DNA of 64,000 bases. It comes from Pseudomonadota bacterium (GTDB lineage Bacteria > Pseudomonadota > Alphaproteobacteria > SP197). Position numbers and translations under genes: made by a program. The stretch covers positions 62,001-126,000 of the forward strand of contig JBCCIS010000001.1 in assembly GCA_039028155.1 (NCBI GenBank). Reading direction: 5' to 3'. The notes beneath the pieces are model-generated. The model was not told the DNA's origin and did no database searches. It worked only from the letters and a program-made list of their open reading frames with translations. Positions 36,650-44,894 of this stretch are shown here, in pieces. Within the stretch, counting starts at the first letter, position 1, and each line of letters opens with the position of its first letter.

Positions 36650-37240
36650 ATGCTGACAATCCGGCCCCTCACGCCTGCCCTCATGGGCAACATGGGAGAT
36701 GTGTTGCGCGGCAGTTGGGGCGCCAGTTGCTGGTGCATGTTCCCCCGCCTGACCGAAGCGCAGACGCGGGATCTACCGGGCGACGGACCCCTAAAGCAAC
36801 GCCGGCGCGACGCCATGGAGAAACTTGCCAGGCGACGGCGTCCGCCTGGCTTGCTCGCCTTTATCGACAGCGAACCCGTCGGATGGGTCGCTTTGGGACC
36901 ACGCAGCGAGTTCGGTCGTGTCGACGCCTCGCGCGCCACACCGCGCGCGGACGACGTCGATGTCTGGATCATTCCCTGCGTCACCGTCGCTAAGTCGGCG
37001 CGCGGTCGTGGCGTGGCGGTCGCGCTGATCCGTGCCGCCGTCGACTATGCCGCCAAGGAGGACGCACCGGCGGTCGAGGCCTATCCACGGGCCGGTACCG
37101 CGCGCGTTGGTGACGACAACGTCTATTTTGGTACCGAGCCCTTGTTTCGACGCGCGGGTTTCAAGGTGATCCGTAAACCGCTCAAAGACCGACCACGCAA
37201 CTGGCTGCCGCGTGTCGTGATGCGTGTTGACACGGGTTAA
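36650..37240 (+). CDS. GNAT-family N-acetyltransferase
   Basis: A 196-aa acetyltransferase-like protein. The acetyl-CoA loop is VAKSARGRGVAVALIRAAVD (motif A, R/Q-x-x-G-x-G/A form). The beta4 strand before it is VDVWIIPCVTV. A Trp/Cys-rich N-terminal segment (GSWGASCWCMFPRL) is typical of a GNAT subgroup of unknown substrate. Located 18 bp after the histidine phosphatase gene on the same strand. Confidence 0.8.
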   Translation: MLTIRPLTPALMGNMGDVLRGSWGASCWCMFPRLTEAQTRDLPGDGPLKQRRRDAMEKLARRRRPPGLLAFIDSEPVGWVALGPRSEFGRVDASRATPRADDVDVWIIPCVTVAKSARGRGVAVALIRAAVDYAAKEDAPAVEAYPRAGTARVGDDNVYFGTEPLFRRAGFKVIRKPLKDRPRNWLPRVVMRVDTG

Positions 37241-37313
37241 TAATGCAGACGCAGGCGTGAACCCGGTCGAGCGGCCGAAACCGCTATGATCGCGGGTCGT
37301 AAGCGGCCAGGTG

Positions 37314-38078
37314 CTAGATGCGGTCCATCCAGTCGGCGCATCGCGCAGCAACCGTGTCCCACCCAGGCTCCAAAAAGATGAAGTGGGCCTGGTTTGGCGC
37401 CTCATAGTATGTCGCGCGCTCGCCATAGAGCTCGGCGATCTGCTTACCGACGATGGTCGGCACCGCGCGGTCCTCGGCACCGGAGACCACAAGCACCGGA
37501 CAGGTGACCTTGTCGATGTCGACCTCGGTCGCGCGGTGATCGTCGAACATCCAAAAGAACATCTCGAACATGACTCGCCCGGACTCCGGCCCCAGTCTGT
37601 CGAACACGGCGTGTTGCGTCTCCTCGTCGAGTTTGTTGAGCGCAAACGGCGCGATCAGATCGAAGTCGATGCGCATGGGCGCTTCCCAGAACGCGCCGCC
37701 CGCCATCAGGCCCCGCGCCACGGCGCGCTGATCATCGGTCGACGGCAACACGCCCCACGGCGCGTTCGAGTTCAGCAGAACCAGCCCTTTCGCCAAGCCG
37801 CGCGCCGCGAGTTTCTGGGCGATGAGAGCGCCGACGGCATGGCCGCCGATGATTGGTGGTGAATCAAGCGTCTCGACAAAGGCGGCGATGTCGTCGGTGT
37901 AATCAAGGATGCTGGTATCGGCAAACGCGGGGTCCGGTTCAGCGTGAGGGTCGCCGTCGTGAAAGCGCAGCGCCGGGGTATGGCTTGTCCACCCGCGGTT
38001 CTCGAAGTAGCCGGCGAACTTCTCCATGCTCCAGGGCCCGGCGAAGGCGCCGTGTATCAAGACTACCTGCTTATCCAT
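37314..38078 (-). CDS. Alpha/beta hydrolase-fold protein lacking the serine nucleophile
   Basis: A 254-aa alpha/beta-hydrolase. The oxyanion region is VVLIHGAFAGPW, the acid site is SGAEDRAVPT and the late histidine is in NQAHFIFLEPGWD. The nucleophile elbow, normally G-x-S-x-G, reads GGHAVGA, with A81 where serine should be; the codon is GCC, so this is not a silent reading issue. The protein may be a pseudoenzyme, a binding protein, or use chemistry that needs no nucleophile, as some cofactor-free dioxygenases do. ATG 38078 has GGAGG 6 bp upstream; a longer frame to 38300 is rejected. Confidence 0.82.
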   Translation of the reverse strand: MDKQVVLIHGAFAGPWSMEKFAGYFENRGWTSHTPALRFHDGDPHAEPDPAFADTSILDYTDDIAAFVETLDSPPIIGGHAVGALIAQKLAARGLAKGLVLLNSNAPWGVLPSTDDQRAVARGLMAGGAFWEAPMRIDFDLIAPFALNKLDEETQHAVFDRLGPESGRVMFEMFFWMFDDHRATEVDIDKVTCPVLVVSGAEDRAVPTIVGKQIAELYGERATYYEAPNQAHFIFLEPGWDTVAARCADWMDRI

Positions 38079-38339
38079 TCTGGTCCTCCGGGTTGTCCCG
38101 CGCCCACATCCTAAGGGCCGTGAACACAGGCCGCCAGCGCCACCCCCGCCCCTGCCGGTCTCCTGGCGGTGACGTGTAGACTTGTGATGTGACCGACAGA
38201 CATCCGCCGACCGGGTTTCGGCCGCCAGAAGGGGCGGGTCAACGCCGGGCAACGCGCCGCGGGATGTTGTCGTCGGGCTTGGCGAGACGCCACCCCGCAC
38301 GCTAGCTTCATGGTCCGTCGAACGACCGCCAAGGAAACC

Positions 38340-38963
38340 ATGGCGAAGTCAAAGGAATCGGCCGCCAGGGTGGAGCGCCTGGTCGAAAGCCTCGTTAACG
38401 ACATCACCTATGGTGCCTACCAGACCGGTGATCGCCTGAAGCTTGTCGATTTGCAGCGCCGTTATGACGCCACGCAGTTCGAGGCACGCAAGGCACTTTC
38501 GGTCCTGGCAAACCGGCGTCTTGTCGAACACGTACAAAATGCGGGCTTTCGCGTGCGCGTGAACGACGACAAAGAGCGTTCAGATTTCGACTACGTTCGC
38601 GTCCTGCTTGAGACGACCGCGGCCCGCTTTGTCATCGCCCGGGTCACAGACGACGACATCGCCGACTTGCGCCGGCTTGCCCAGGCCTTTGAACAGTCCA
38701 TAGATCACGTCGGACGCAACGATCAGATCGAAGCCAACGAGAACTTTCATTCACGGTTCTACGAGATTTGCGGCAACGAGGTCCTGGCCAAGACAATCTC
38801 GGATCTGCGCAATCGCTACGACATCGCGACATCCGGACGCTGGCGGTCCCTGGAAGGCCTGAAGATCTCGGCGGCCCAACATCACCTTCTGGTCGACGCG
38901 GTCGAGGCACGTGACGTCATGCTCCTGGAGCGACAAATTATCGAGCACGTTCAGGGTTTCTGA
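38340..38963 (+). CDS. GntR/FadR-family transcriptional regulator
   Basis: A 207-aa regulator. The winged helix is at about residues 5-75 (LVNDITYGAYQTGDRLKLVD then ARKALSVLANRRLVEHV). An all-helical FCD ligand domain covers about 85-205. It shows D/H metal-site residues (ENFHSRFYEICGN; SAAQHHLLVDAV). FCD regulators bind carboxylates, often with a metal ion. ATG 38340 has AAGGAAA upstream. Directly downstream are a TTTTTTGCGCAAAAAA palindrome and the promoter of a substrate-binding protein, which it probably controls. Confidence 0.85.
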   Translation: MAKSKESAARVERLVESLVNDITYGAYQTGDRLKLVDLQRRYDATQFEARKALSVLANRRLVEHVQNAGFRVRVNDDKERSDFDYVRVLLETTAARFVIARVTDDDIADLRRLAQAFEQSIDHVGRNDQIEANENFHSRFYEICGNEVLAKTISDLRNRYDIATSGRWRSLEGLKISAAQHHLLVDAVEARDVMLLERQIIEHVQGF

Positions 38964-38965
38964 GC

Positions 38966-38981
38966 TTTTTTGCGCAAAAAA
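38966..38981. promoter_or_regulatory. Perfect 16-bp palindrome, likely operator
   Basis: TTTTTTGCGCAAAAAA is a perfect palindrome located 3 bp after the GntR stop and just upstream of a promoter. A related half-matching site TTTTTACGCAAA lies at 39017-39028, downstream of the -10. Flanking a promoter with two like sites fits repressor binding. A weak bidirectional terminator is the alternative. Confidence 0.45.
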
Positions 38982-38982
38982 C

Positions 38983-39010
38983 TTGGCTTGAGCTGACCGC
39001 GGTGTAGAAT
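38983..39010 (+). promoter_or_regulatory. Candidate promoter of the substrate-binding protein gene
   Basis: TTGGCT (38983-38988) and TAGAAT (39005-39010) are separated by 16 bp and lie 60 bp before the start codon at 39070, between two similar palindromic sites. Confidence 0.4.
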
Positions 39011-39069
39011 TCCCCCACTTTTTACGCAAATACGCGTGACCAGCGCTACTGCCGCCAAAGGGGATTCCG

Positions 39070-40191
39070 ATGAACCTGATGAAACAGCCCAATGTTGATC
39101 GCCTGTTTCGCGACCTCGTCCACGGTCGTGTCGACCGAAGAGATGTCATGGGATTCGCCGCGACGGCGGGCCTAGCGTTTGCCGCAATGCCGACGACCCG
39201 CGCTCGTGCCGCCTCCGACATGGTCACCTATTACACCTGGGGCGGTTACGACATCCCGGAGTTGTACCAACCCTTCATCGCGAAGTACGGCGAACCCGAT
39301 ACCGCACCGTTCGGCGGCACCGAAGAGGCGCTGGCGAAGATCCGCGCGGGATACGAGCCCGATGTCGCCCACCCCTGTCTGGAAGACATGCGCATCTGGT
39401 ACGACGCCAATGTGCTGGCGCCGGTCGACACGTCCCGCGTCGCCAATTGGGATAGCATCTTTCCGCAGATGCGCGATGCCGGGGATGTGTCCTTTGACGG
39501 CGACTACTACATGGTGCCGTTCGACTGGGGCAACAGCTCGATCCTCTATCGCACCGATCTCGTCGAGGTCGAGGAGGAGAGCTGGTGCATGTTGTTCGAC
39601 GAGCGATACGAGGGAAAGATTGCCGCGCGAAACAGCATCGCCAACGTGCGCGCCGCAGCCCTGTGTTTGGGTTTTGACATGTTCACGCCGACTGACGAAC
39701 AACTCGGCGGTCCGATTGCCGATCTGCTGCGGGTGCAGCGCGGTCTGGTTCCTTTCTATTGGGACGACCAGACTTCAGGCGAACAGGCGGTCGCCACCGG
39801 CGAAGCGGTCATGATGTACGCCTGGAACTCCGCCGTGGTCGAACTGAAGAAGCAGGGATTGCCGATCGCCTACGCCAATCCCAAGGAAGGACGGTGGACC
39901 TGGATGTGCGGCATGGTGCGTGTTGTCAGCGGCCAAGCCGACGAGCAGATGCAGTACGACTTTATCGATGCGATGCTGGCGCCGGAAACCGGCAAATGGC
40001 TGATCGAGAACTATGGCTATGGTCACGCCAACAGCGAGTCCTTCAAGATCGCTGATCCCACGACCCTTGACGAACTCGGCCTGAACGATCCGATCGCGGT
40101 CTTCGAACGCGGCATTTTCCTGGCCGCCGGCGACCCCGACACCGAAGCAAAGATGGTCGAGCTGTTCGACAACGTGATGGCTGGCTTCTGA
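39070..40191 (+). CDS. Tat-exported ABC substrate-binding protein, polyamine (PotD) type
   Basis: A 373-aa periplasmic binding protein. The N-terminus has a twin-arginine signal (VDRRDVMGFAATAGLAFAAM, cleavage near residue 49). The mature start VTYYTWGGYDIPELYQPF and the later PFDWGNSSILYRTDL and AYAWNSAVVELKKQG are typical of spermidine/putrescine-type binding proteins. No permease or ATPase gene is adjacent. It is a paralogue of the protein at 43541-44707. Possible cargo: polyamine, or another amine. Expression is probably under the GntR regulator just upstream. Confidence 0.87.
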   Translation: MNLMKQPNVDRLFRDLVHGRVDRRDVMGFAATAGLAFAAMPTTRARAASDMVTYYTWGGYDIPELYQPFIAKYGEPDTAPFGGTEEALAKIRAGYEPDVAHPCLEDMRIWYDANVLAPVDTSRVANWDSIFPQMRDAGDVSFDGDYYMVPFDWGNSSILYRTDLVEVEEESWCMLFDERYEGKIAARNSIANVRAAALCLGFDMFTPTDEQLGGPIADLLRVQRGLVPFYWDDQTSGEQAVATGEAVMMYAWNSAVVELKKQGLPIAYANPKEGRWTWMCGMVRVVSGQADEQMQYDFIDAMLAPETGKWLIENYGYGHANSESFKIADPTTLDELGLNDPIAVFERGIFLAAGDPDTEAKMVELFDNVMAGF

Positions 40192-40286
40192 GTATCAACG
40201 ATTGTCCTGTGGCGTTGACCGTGTCGCGTCAGTAGGGAACATGATATGTCGAAGGGTCTTCGGTAACTGCGTGCAGTGATCACTTA

Positions 40287-41390
40287 ATGACCGCATCCTT
40301 TCCCTTGATCGAAGCGGGCGGAACACCGCTTGAGCGCGGGCGACAGATTGGCCGGCAGGCCGGCGATCGCATTGCCGTCAGCGTTGGCATCTATGAACGC
40401 GCACTGGCGCGCGGCAATCTGACGTGGCCGGAAGTACAGGCAATCGCGGGCCGATACCTGCCGCGCCTGGAATCGTATGAGCCGCGCTATGTCGAGGAGA
40501 TCAGGGGCATCGCCGAGGGTGCCGAGCATCCGGTCGAGGACATCGTCGCGCTGAACGCGCGCACCGAGCTGCTCTATGACAAGAGCCTGCGCACCGATCC
40601 GACGCCCGACGGCTGCACTGGCGCCATCGCCCTACCCGACATCACCGCCGACGGTCACATGCTGCATGGCCAAAACTGGGATTGGATCGACGAGTGCAAG
40701 GATTCCGCCGTCGTCATCCGCCACGAGTTGGAGGACGGCACACGCCTTCTTGTTTTTGTGGAAGCCGGTATTGTCGCGCGCGCCGGGTTCAACAGTCACG
40801 GCATCGCGGTCACCGGCAACTTCCTGGCCTGCCCGCAGCCGCCGGCCGACGGCGCCGTTCCCCTGCCCCTGATGCGGCGAAAGATCATCGAGTCCAGGAC
40901 CTTCGCCGAGGCGCTGAAGCATGTCCTGTCCACGCCGCGATCGTTCGCCAACAATCTCATGATTTCCGATGCCGCGGGCGAAGCCGTCGACCTGGAAACA
41001 ACGCCACAGGAGGTCTTCTGGGAAAAGCCTGATGGCGGTCTATTGGTGCACGCCAATCATTTCCGCACCGACGCCGCGCGCGCGCGTGTCGTCGATACCG
41101 GCCTCGCCATCTCGCCGAGTTCAATCTATCGCGACAGTCGCGTCGAACGTCGCCTGCGCCAAGGTGCCGGCAATGTCGCGCGCGGCGATCTGGAAGACGC
41201 CTTCGCCGACACTTATGGCGCGCCGTCCGCCGTACTTGCGTCGCCCGGCGCGGACGAGGAGGCGAATGTCAAACAGCCGTCGTCCACCGTCGCCACGGTC
41301 ATCATGGATACGACCGCCGGCATCATGTGGGTGGCGCCTGCACCTTACGCGGGCGAGATCGCCTTTACCGAATACCGCTTGAACGACTGA
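40287..41390 (+). CDS. C45-family autoproteolytic acyltransferase/amidase
   Basis: A 367-aa Ntn-hydrolase of peptidase family C45, the isopenicillin N acyltransferase family. The self-cleavage site and nucleophile is C110 in TPDGCTGAIALP. The conserved GQNWDWIDECKDSAVV follows. The family processes itself into two chains and then cleaves or transfers acyl amides. It lies 95 bp after the amine-type binding protein gene on the same strand, so N-acyl amines or peptides brought in by that system are plausible substrates. No signal peptide is visible. Confidence 0.85.
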   Translation: MTASFPLIEAGGTPLERGRQIGRQAGDRIAVSVGIYERALARGNLTWPEVQAIAGRYLPRLESYEPRYVEEIRGIAEGAEHPVEDIVALNARTELLYDKSLRTDPTPDGCTGAIALPDITADGHMLHGQNWDWIDECKDSAVVIRHELEDGTRLLVFVEAGIVARAGFNSHGIAVTGNFLACPQPPADGAVPLPLMRRKIIESRTFAEALKHVLSTPRSFANNLMISDAAGEAVDLETTPQEVFWEKPDGGLLVHANHFRTDAARARVVDTGLAISPSSIYRDSRVERRLRQGAGNVARGDLEDAFADTYGAPSAVLASPGADEEANVKQPSSTVATVIMDTTAGIMWVAPAPYAGEIAFTEYRLND

Positions 41391-41434
41391 CGGCTTCGCG
41401 CCGCCGGGCCCGTTGCCGTCCTGTCGACCGCTTC

Positions 41435-42322
41435 CTATTGCGGGCCGAGACTGGTCAGCTTCTCGGGATTGCGGACCATGTAGATTGTCGATATCCGGCC
41501 CTCATCAACACTGATGCTGAACGTCTGGTCCAGTTCGTCATCAACGAACACGAGCATACCGGGCCGGCCATTGATGACAGCGTCGGAAATCCGAACTGAT
41601 GCGCCTTGCTCCCTGGCCTTGCGCGCGATGCCAAGGAAGAACCGCGCGACCTTGTCGGCGCCGTGGATAGGGTTAAGCGCAGCCGTCTTCACACCGCCAC
41701 CGTCCGTGTACAGCATGACCTCTTCCTGCAGCAGGTCCTTCAGACCGTCGATGTCGCCGTTCTCAAGCGTCGCGAAAAAACGCGACGTGAGATTTCGATG
41801 CGCTTCAGGAGGCGCGGCTTGCGAAGGACGCCGGCCTCTGACTGCCTTGCGCGCCCTGGCGGCAAGCTGCCGGCATGCCGCATCGCTCTTGCCAAGCGTC
41901 TTGGCGATATCGGCGAACGGCAGATCGAAGACGTCGTGCAACAAGAACGCCGCGCGTTCGGGCGGTGTCAGCGTCTCAAGGGTTAGAAGAAGAGCAAACG
42001 ACAGGTCATCCGCCAGCTCCGTCGCGGCCGCGGGCGAAAACTCCTCCGTCGACAGAATGGGTTCCGGCAGCCATGGCCCCACATAGCTTTCGCGCCGCGC
42101 TCTCGCCGACTTCAGCTGGTCGAGGCACAACCGCGTCGCTACCGTCATCAGATAGGCTTCGGGGTCTTTCACGTCCGCCGTCGCGGAAGAAGCGCGTATC
42201 CACGTTTCCTGCACGACGTCTTCGGCGTCGGCGCGGCTGCCGAGCATGCGGTAAGCAAGCCCCAGCAGCCGCCCACCATGAGCTTCAAAGGCAGCCTGCA
42301 GGGTGACCTGATCGGTGCTCAT
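41435..42322 (-). CDS. ECF41-type RNA polymerase sigma factor with SnoaL-like domain
   Basis: A 295-aa extracytoplasmic-function sigma factor. Sigma region 2 covers about residues 8-75 and region 4 about 105-160. The linker has the ECF41 motif WLPEP (84-88). The C-terminal SnoaL-like domain (about 175-290) carries DGGG (207-210), the second ECF41 signature. In this group the C-terminal domain replaces an anti-sigma factor and controls activity. The target is usually the adjacent carboxymuconolactone decarboxylase-type gene, and such a gene overlaps this one by 4 bp upstream (ATGA, 42319-42322). Confidence 0.93.
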   Translation of the reverse strand: MSTDQVTLQAAFEAHGGRLLGLAYRMLGSRADAEDVVQETWIRASSATADVKDPEAYLMTVATRLCLDQLKSARARRESYVGPWLPEPILSTEEFSPAAATELADDLSFALLLTLETLTPPERAAFLLHDVFDLPFADIAKTLGKSDAACRQLAARARKAVRGRRPSQAAPPEAHRNLTSRFFATLENGDIDGLKDLLQEEVMLYTDGGGVKTAALNPIHGADKVARFFLGIARKAREQGASVRISDAVINGRPGMLVFVDDELDQTFSISVDEGRISTIYMVRNPEKLTSLGPQ

Positions 42323-42864
42323 GCCGCCTCTTTCATGGGGCTGACTTGCCGTTCGCCAACGTGGACGCGGCTGCAAGTCTTGCCGTAACCAAGCCCGGTC
42401 TTGACCATGGGAAACACGCGTGAGACCTGGGCCGCGAGGGTCAATGCGATGACGCCGGCATCGCCGTACGCGCCCCGCACGGCCTCTCGCGCTGCTTCGT
42501 CATCACTCGATCGGGCCAGGATCGCCGAAGCGAAGCGATAGCCCAATGCCGTATCGGACGACATGATGGCTAGGTCTCCGGTCAGCACCGCTTCGATTTG
42601 ATCCGAAGCCACACCGGCTTCGCGCGCCATATCGACCGTCAACTGGACGCAAGGACCGCAGTCTTCGTACAGGACGCCTCGTAGACCGGCTGCCATATGC
42701 GCGTTCACCGGCACCGCCTTTCTGTAGCCGGCGAGTTTCGACAGCGCGTTAAACGAGCCCATCACATCCGGCGTCGTCTCCAGCATGTGCAGCATGTAGC
42801 CGACATCATAGCCATAGCGATGACCAAATTTCAGGATCATCTTTCTTGCAACAAACCTAAACAT
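42319..42864 (-). CDS. Carboxymuconolactone decarboxylase/AhpD-like protein
   Basis: A 181-aa CMD-fold protein with a redox CxxC pair, C69 and C72 (YEDCGPCVQL), as in AhpD-type peroxidase partners. ECF41 sigma factors are typically encoded beside such COE (CMD, oxidoreductase, epimerase) genes and drive their transcription. Start ATG 42864 is chosen because the upstream extension to 43023 lies wholly inside the membrane-protein gene. Likely role: oxidative-stress or electrophile detoxification; the substrate is unknown. Confidence 0.87.
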   Translation of the reverse strand: MFRFVARKMILKFGHRYGYDVGYMLHMLETTPDVMGSFNALSKLAGYRKAVPVNAHMAAGLRGVLYEDCGPCVQLTVDMAREAGVASDQIEAVLTGDLAIMSSDTALGYRFASAILARSSDDEAAREAVRGAYGDAGVIALTLAAQVSRVFPMVKTGLGYGKTCSRVHVGERQVSPMKEAA

Positions 42865-43246
42865 AGCTGTTTCCCTCGACTTTTGGGTTTCGCGGCCAAG
42901 CCGCCCAAAGCGCCAGCAAGGCGGGTATGGTGAGAACAAGAACATCGCTCGATGGGTGGTGGACATGCCCGGTGAGGATGTCCACCAGATGAATAAGGCC
43001 GTGGACGCACAGGAACCCGGCACCTGTCATCGCCGCGGGCCACAGCGAAGGCCGCCACAGACAGGCAAGCAACGAAAGGCCAGATACGATGAAGGCCGCG
43101 CCAACGTCCTGAACCAAATGGACGTTATAGGGTCCCGTATAGGCGGCAATCTCGGTGAACCAGGACTCGCTTGCAGCCAGCATGAAGGCGCCATTCGCAA
43201 GAGCGAACAGGCCGTTCGCCCCCAGGATGAGCCGTTTGAGCATCAT
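42857..43246 (-). CDS. Small integral membrane protein, four TM segments
   Basis: A 129-aa protein with four predicted membrane segments, around residues 5-22, 45-62, 68-85 and 103-117. Histidines lie in loops 3 and 4 (HGLIHLVDILTGHVHH). It overlaps the CMD gene by 8 bp, so it is the first gene of a three-gene operon with the CMD protein and the ECF41 sigma factor. It resembles small DoxX-like membrane proteins in size and layout, but I cannot assign a family with confidence. Confidence 0.75.
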   Translation of the reverse strand: MMLKRLILGANGLFALANGAFMLAASESWFTEIAAYTGPYNVHLVQDVGAAFIVSGLSLLACLWRPSLWPAAMTGAGFLCVHGLIHLVDILTGHVHHPSSDVLVLTIPALLALWAAWPRNPKVEGNSYV

Positions 43247-43266
43247 GACAATCTCCTCTCGCCCCT

Positions 43267-43368
43267 AGAGCAGATCCTGTCTTGGTGGATCTGCTCTACT
43301 CATAGATAGAGAGCGGATTCACATGGCTGGGTGGAACCGTCTGACGGTTTCATCCAGCCATGATCCGA
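43267..43368. repeat. Dispersed hairpin repeat family 1, copy 1
   Basis: Left half: AGAGCAGATCC (43267-43277) and GGATCTGCTCT (43287-43297) form a perfect 11-bp stem with a 9-nt loop. Right half: 43322-43340 and 43344-43362 form a 19-bp stem with two mismatches and a 3-nt loop. The middle contains CTCATAGATAGAGAGCGG. The same elements occur in inverse orientation at 56196-56332, with about 31 extra bases in the left stem region. Intergenic, just upstream of the ECF41 operon. Confidence 0.8.
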
Positions 43369-43489
43369 TCTAAGACGAGACAGGCGCCATGGATGTGACA
43401 GAGAAAGAGAGATTCTTTGATCAGCGGGCGCCATGCGTGGCGCGAGGACTGGTCTGCGGTCCCACCAACAGCATCATCCGCAAAAGAAA

Positions 43490-43515
43490 GAGGCCGGCGT
43501 CGCAACGCCGGCCTC
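43490..43515 (-). terminator. Rho-independent terminator of the binding-protein gene
   Basis: A perfect 11-bp GC-rich stem (GAGGCCGGCGT / ACGCCGGCCTC) with a 4-nt loop lies 25 bp after the stop of the minus-strand gene at 43541. Read on the minus strand it is followed by CTTTCTTTTG. Confidence 0.8.
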
Positions 43516-43540
43516 CTTGCCGCAAGAGAACAACAGTTGC

Positions 43541-44707
43541 CTAGAAGCCGGCTTTGATCTCGTCGAACATGTTGATGTACTTCTCGCGCACATCCGGCTC
43601 GATCTCACCGAAGAAACGGCTGCTGGCCATCATGGTGGCGGGGTCGCTGATGCCGAGATCAGCGAGCGTCGCCGGATCGACCAGTTCGAACGACTTCTCA
43701 TTGGAATGGCCATAGCCATACATCTCGATCAGGTTCTTGCCCGATGCCGGTGACATCCAGGCATCGATGAACTCATAGGCTCTGTCTTCGTCACCGGGAC
43801 CATCGACCAGCAAGGTCAGCCCGCAGACCCAGGTCCAGATGCCTTCCTTGGGGTTCATGTAGACGACGTCGACGCCCTGGTTCTTAAGCTCGACGACCGC
43901 GCTGTTCCAGGCATAGGACGCGACGAGCTCACCGGATGCCAGGGCCTGCTCAACACTGCTCTGATCGGTCCAGTAGAAGCGCAGAATCTCGCGCTGCTTC
44001 CTCAGCAGCACCTCGGCCTCGGCCAGCTCCTCATCGGTCATGTCGAACACGTTCTCTGCGCCGATGACCGAACCGACCACGGCCATCACACCGTCGACGG
44101 AATCGAAGATGCCGAGACGCCCGGCATACTTTTCGTCGAACAGGATCGCCCAGGACTCGTTTTTCTGATCCGCGGTGTCGACATATTCCGGCGCCAAGTC
44201 AGGCCGGAACAGGACGGAGGAATTGCCCCAGTCGGCGGGGATGAAATAGGTATTGCCGTCCTCGCCAATGCTACCCGGAAGATCGGTCAGGCTGGGAAAC
44301 ACGTCGGCGTAGTTCGAAAGACGGCTGGTGTCGATCGGCCGGATGACACCGGCATCGCGCCAGCGCCGGGTGCTGTAGGTGCACGGGTGCGCCACATCGG
44401 CACGAAAACCGGAACGCAGTTTCTGAAGTGCCTCCTCCTCCTCGCCGAACAGCGAGTAGGCGGGTGTCGCGCCATACTTTTCAGCATATGGCACATAGAA
44501 TTCGGGATACTCGTAGCCGCCCCAGTCAAACACATATAGCGAATCGTCGATCGGCAACGAGTCCTGGGCGCGAGCACCGCCCGGCCCGAATGTCATCGTC
44601 ATCATGCCGACGCCTGCGGCGGCAAGCGCACCCGTCGCCTGTCGCCGCGTCAGGTCGCAATTGTCGATACGCGAACGGAATTCCTTAATGTCCATGGATT
44701 TCGCCAC
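43541..44707 (-). CDS. Tat-exported ABC substrate-binding protein, polyamine (PotD) type
   Basis: A 388-aa binding protein paralogous to the one at 39070-40191. The twin-arginine signal is LTRRQATGALAAAGVGMMTM with cleavage near residue 48. The mature start LYVFDWGGYEYPEFYVPYAE, then PADWGNSSVLFRPDL and SYAWNSAVVELKNQG, follow the same order. GTG 44707 is favoured because GGAGG lies 8 bp upstream; ATG 44695 is an alternative. It is monocistronic with a strong terminator. No permease or ATPase gene is near, so it must work with a transporter elsewhere. Confidence 0.87.
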   Translation of the reverse strand: MAKSMDIKEFRSRIDNCDLTRRQATGALAAAGVGMMTMTFGPGGARAQDSLPIDDSLYVFDWGGYEYPEFYVPYAEKYGATPAYSLFGEEEEALQKLRSGFRADVAHPCTYSTRRWRDAGVIRPIDTSRLSNYADVFPSLTDLPGSIGEDGNTYFIPADWGNSSVLFRPDLAPEYVDTADQKNESWAILFDEKYAGRLGIFDSVDGVMAVVGSVIGAENVFDMTDEELAEAEVLLRKQREILRFYWTDQSSVEQALASGELVASYAWNSAVVELKNQGVDVVYMNPKEGIWTWVCGLTLLVDGPGDEDRAYEFIDAWMSPASGKNLIEMYGYGHSNEKSFELVDPATLADLGISDPATMMASSRFFGEIEPDVREKYINMFDEIKAGF

Positions 44708-44894
44708 AGCCCTTTCCTCCCTCTTGATTCGGGATTCAGCGTAGTCCAGCCATCAGGTTGAATCCACGGACTGCCCGTGCACGTATGGCGTAGCAGACGA
44801 GCCATGCTGCGGTTGTCCCAGCATGCTCTCGCCTCGACGCTCTTTTCTTGGACCTTCGAGTAGACTCTAATCGCCACCAGAAGGCGACACGACG

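Noticed and set aside
38079-38300. N-terminal extension of the serine-less hydrolase
   Set aside because: The sequence is Arg/Gly-rich with no homology to the fold, and a strong ribosome-binding site precedes ATG 38078.
43267-43368. CRISPR-like repeat
   Set aside because: Only two distant copies in inverse orientation and no spacer structure; no cas genes.
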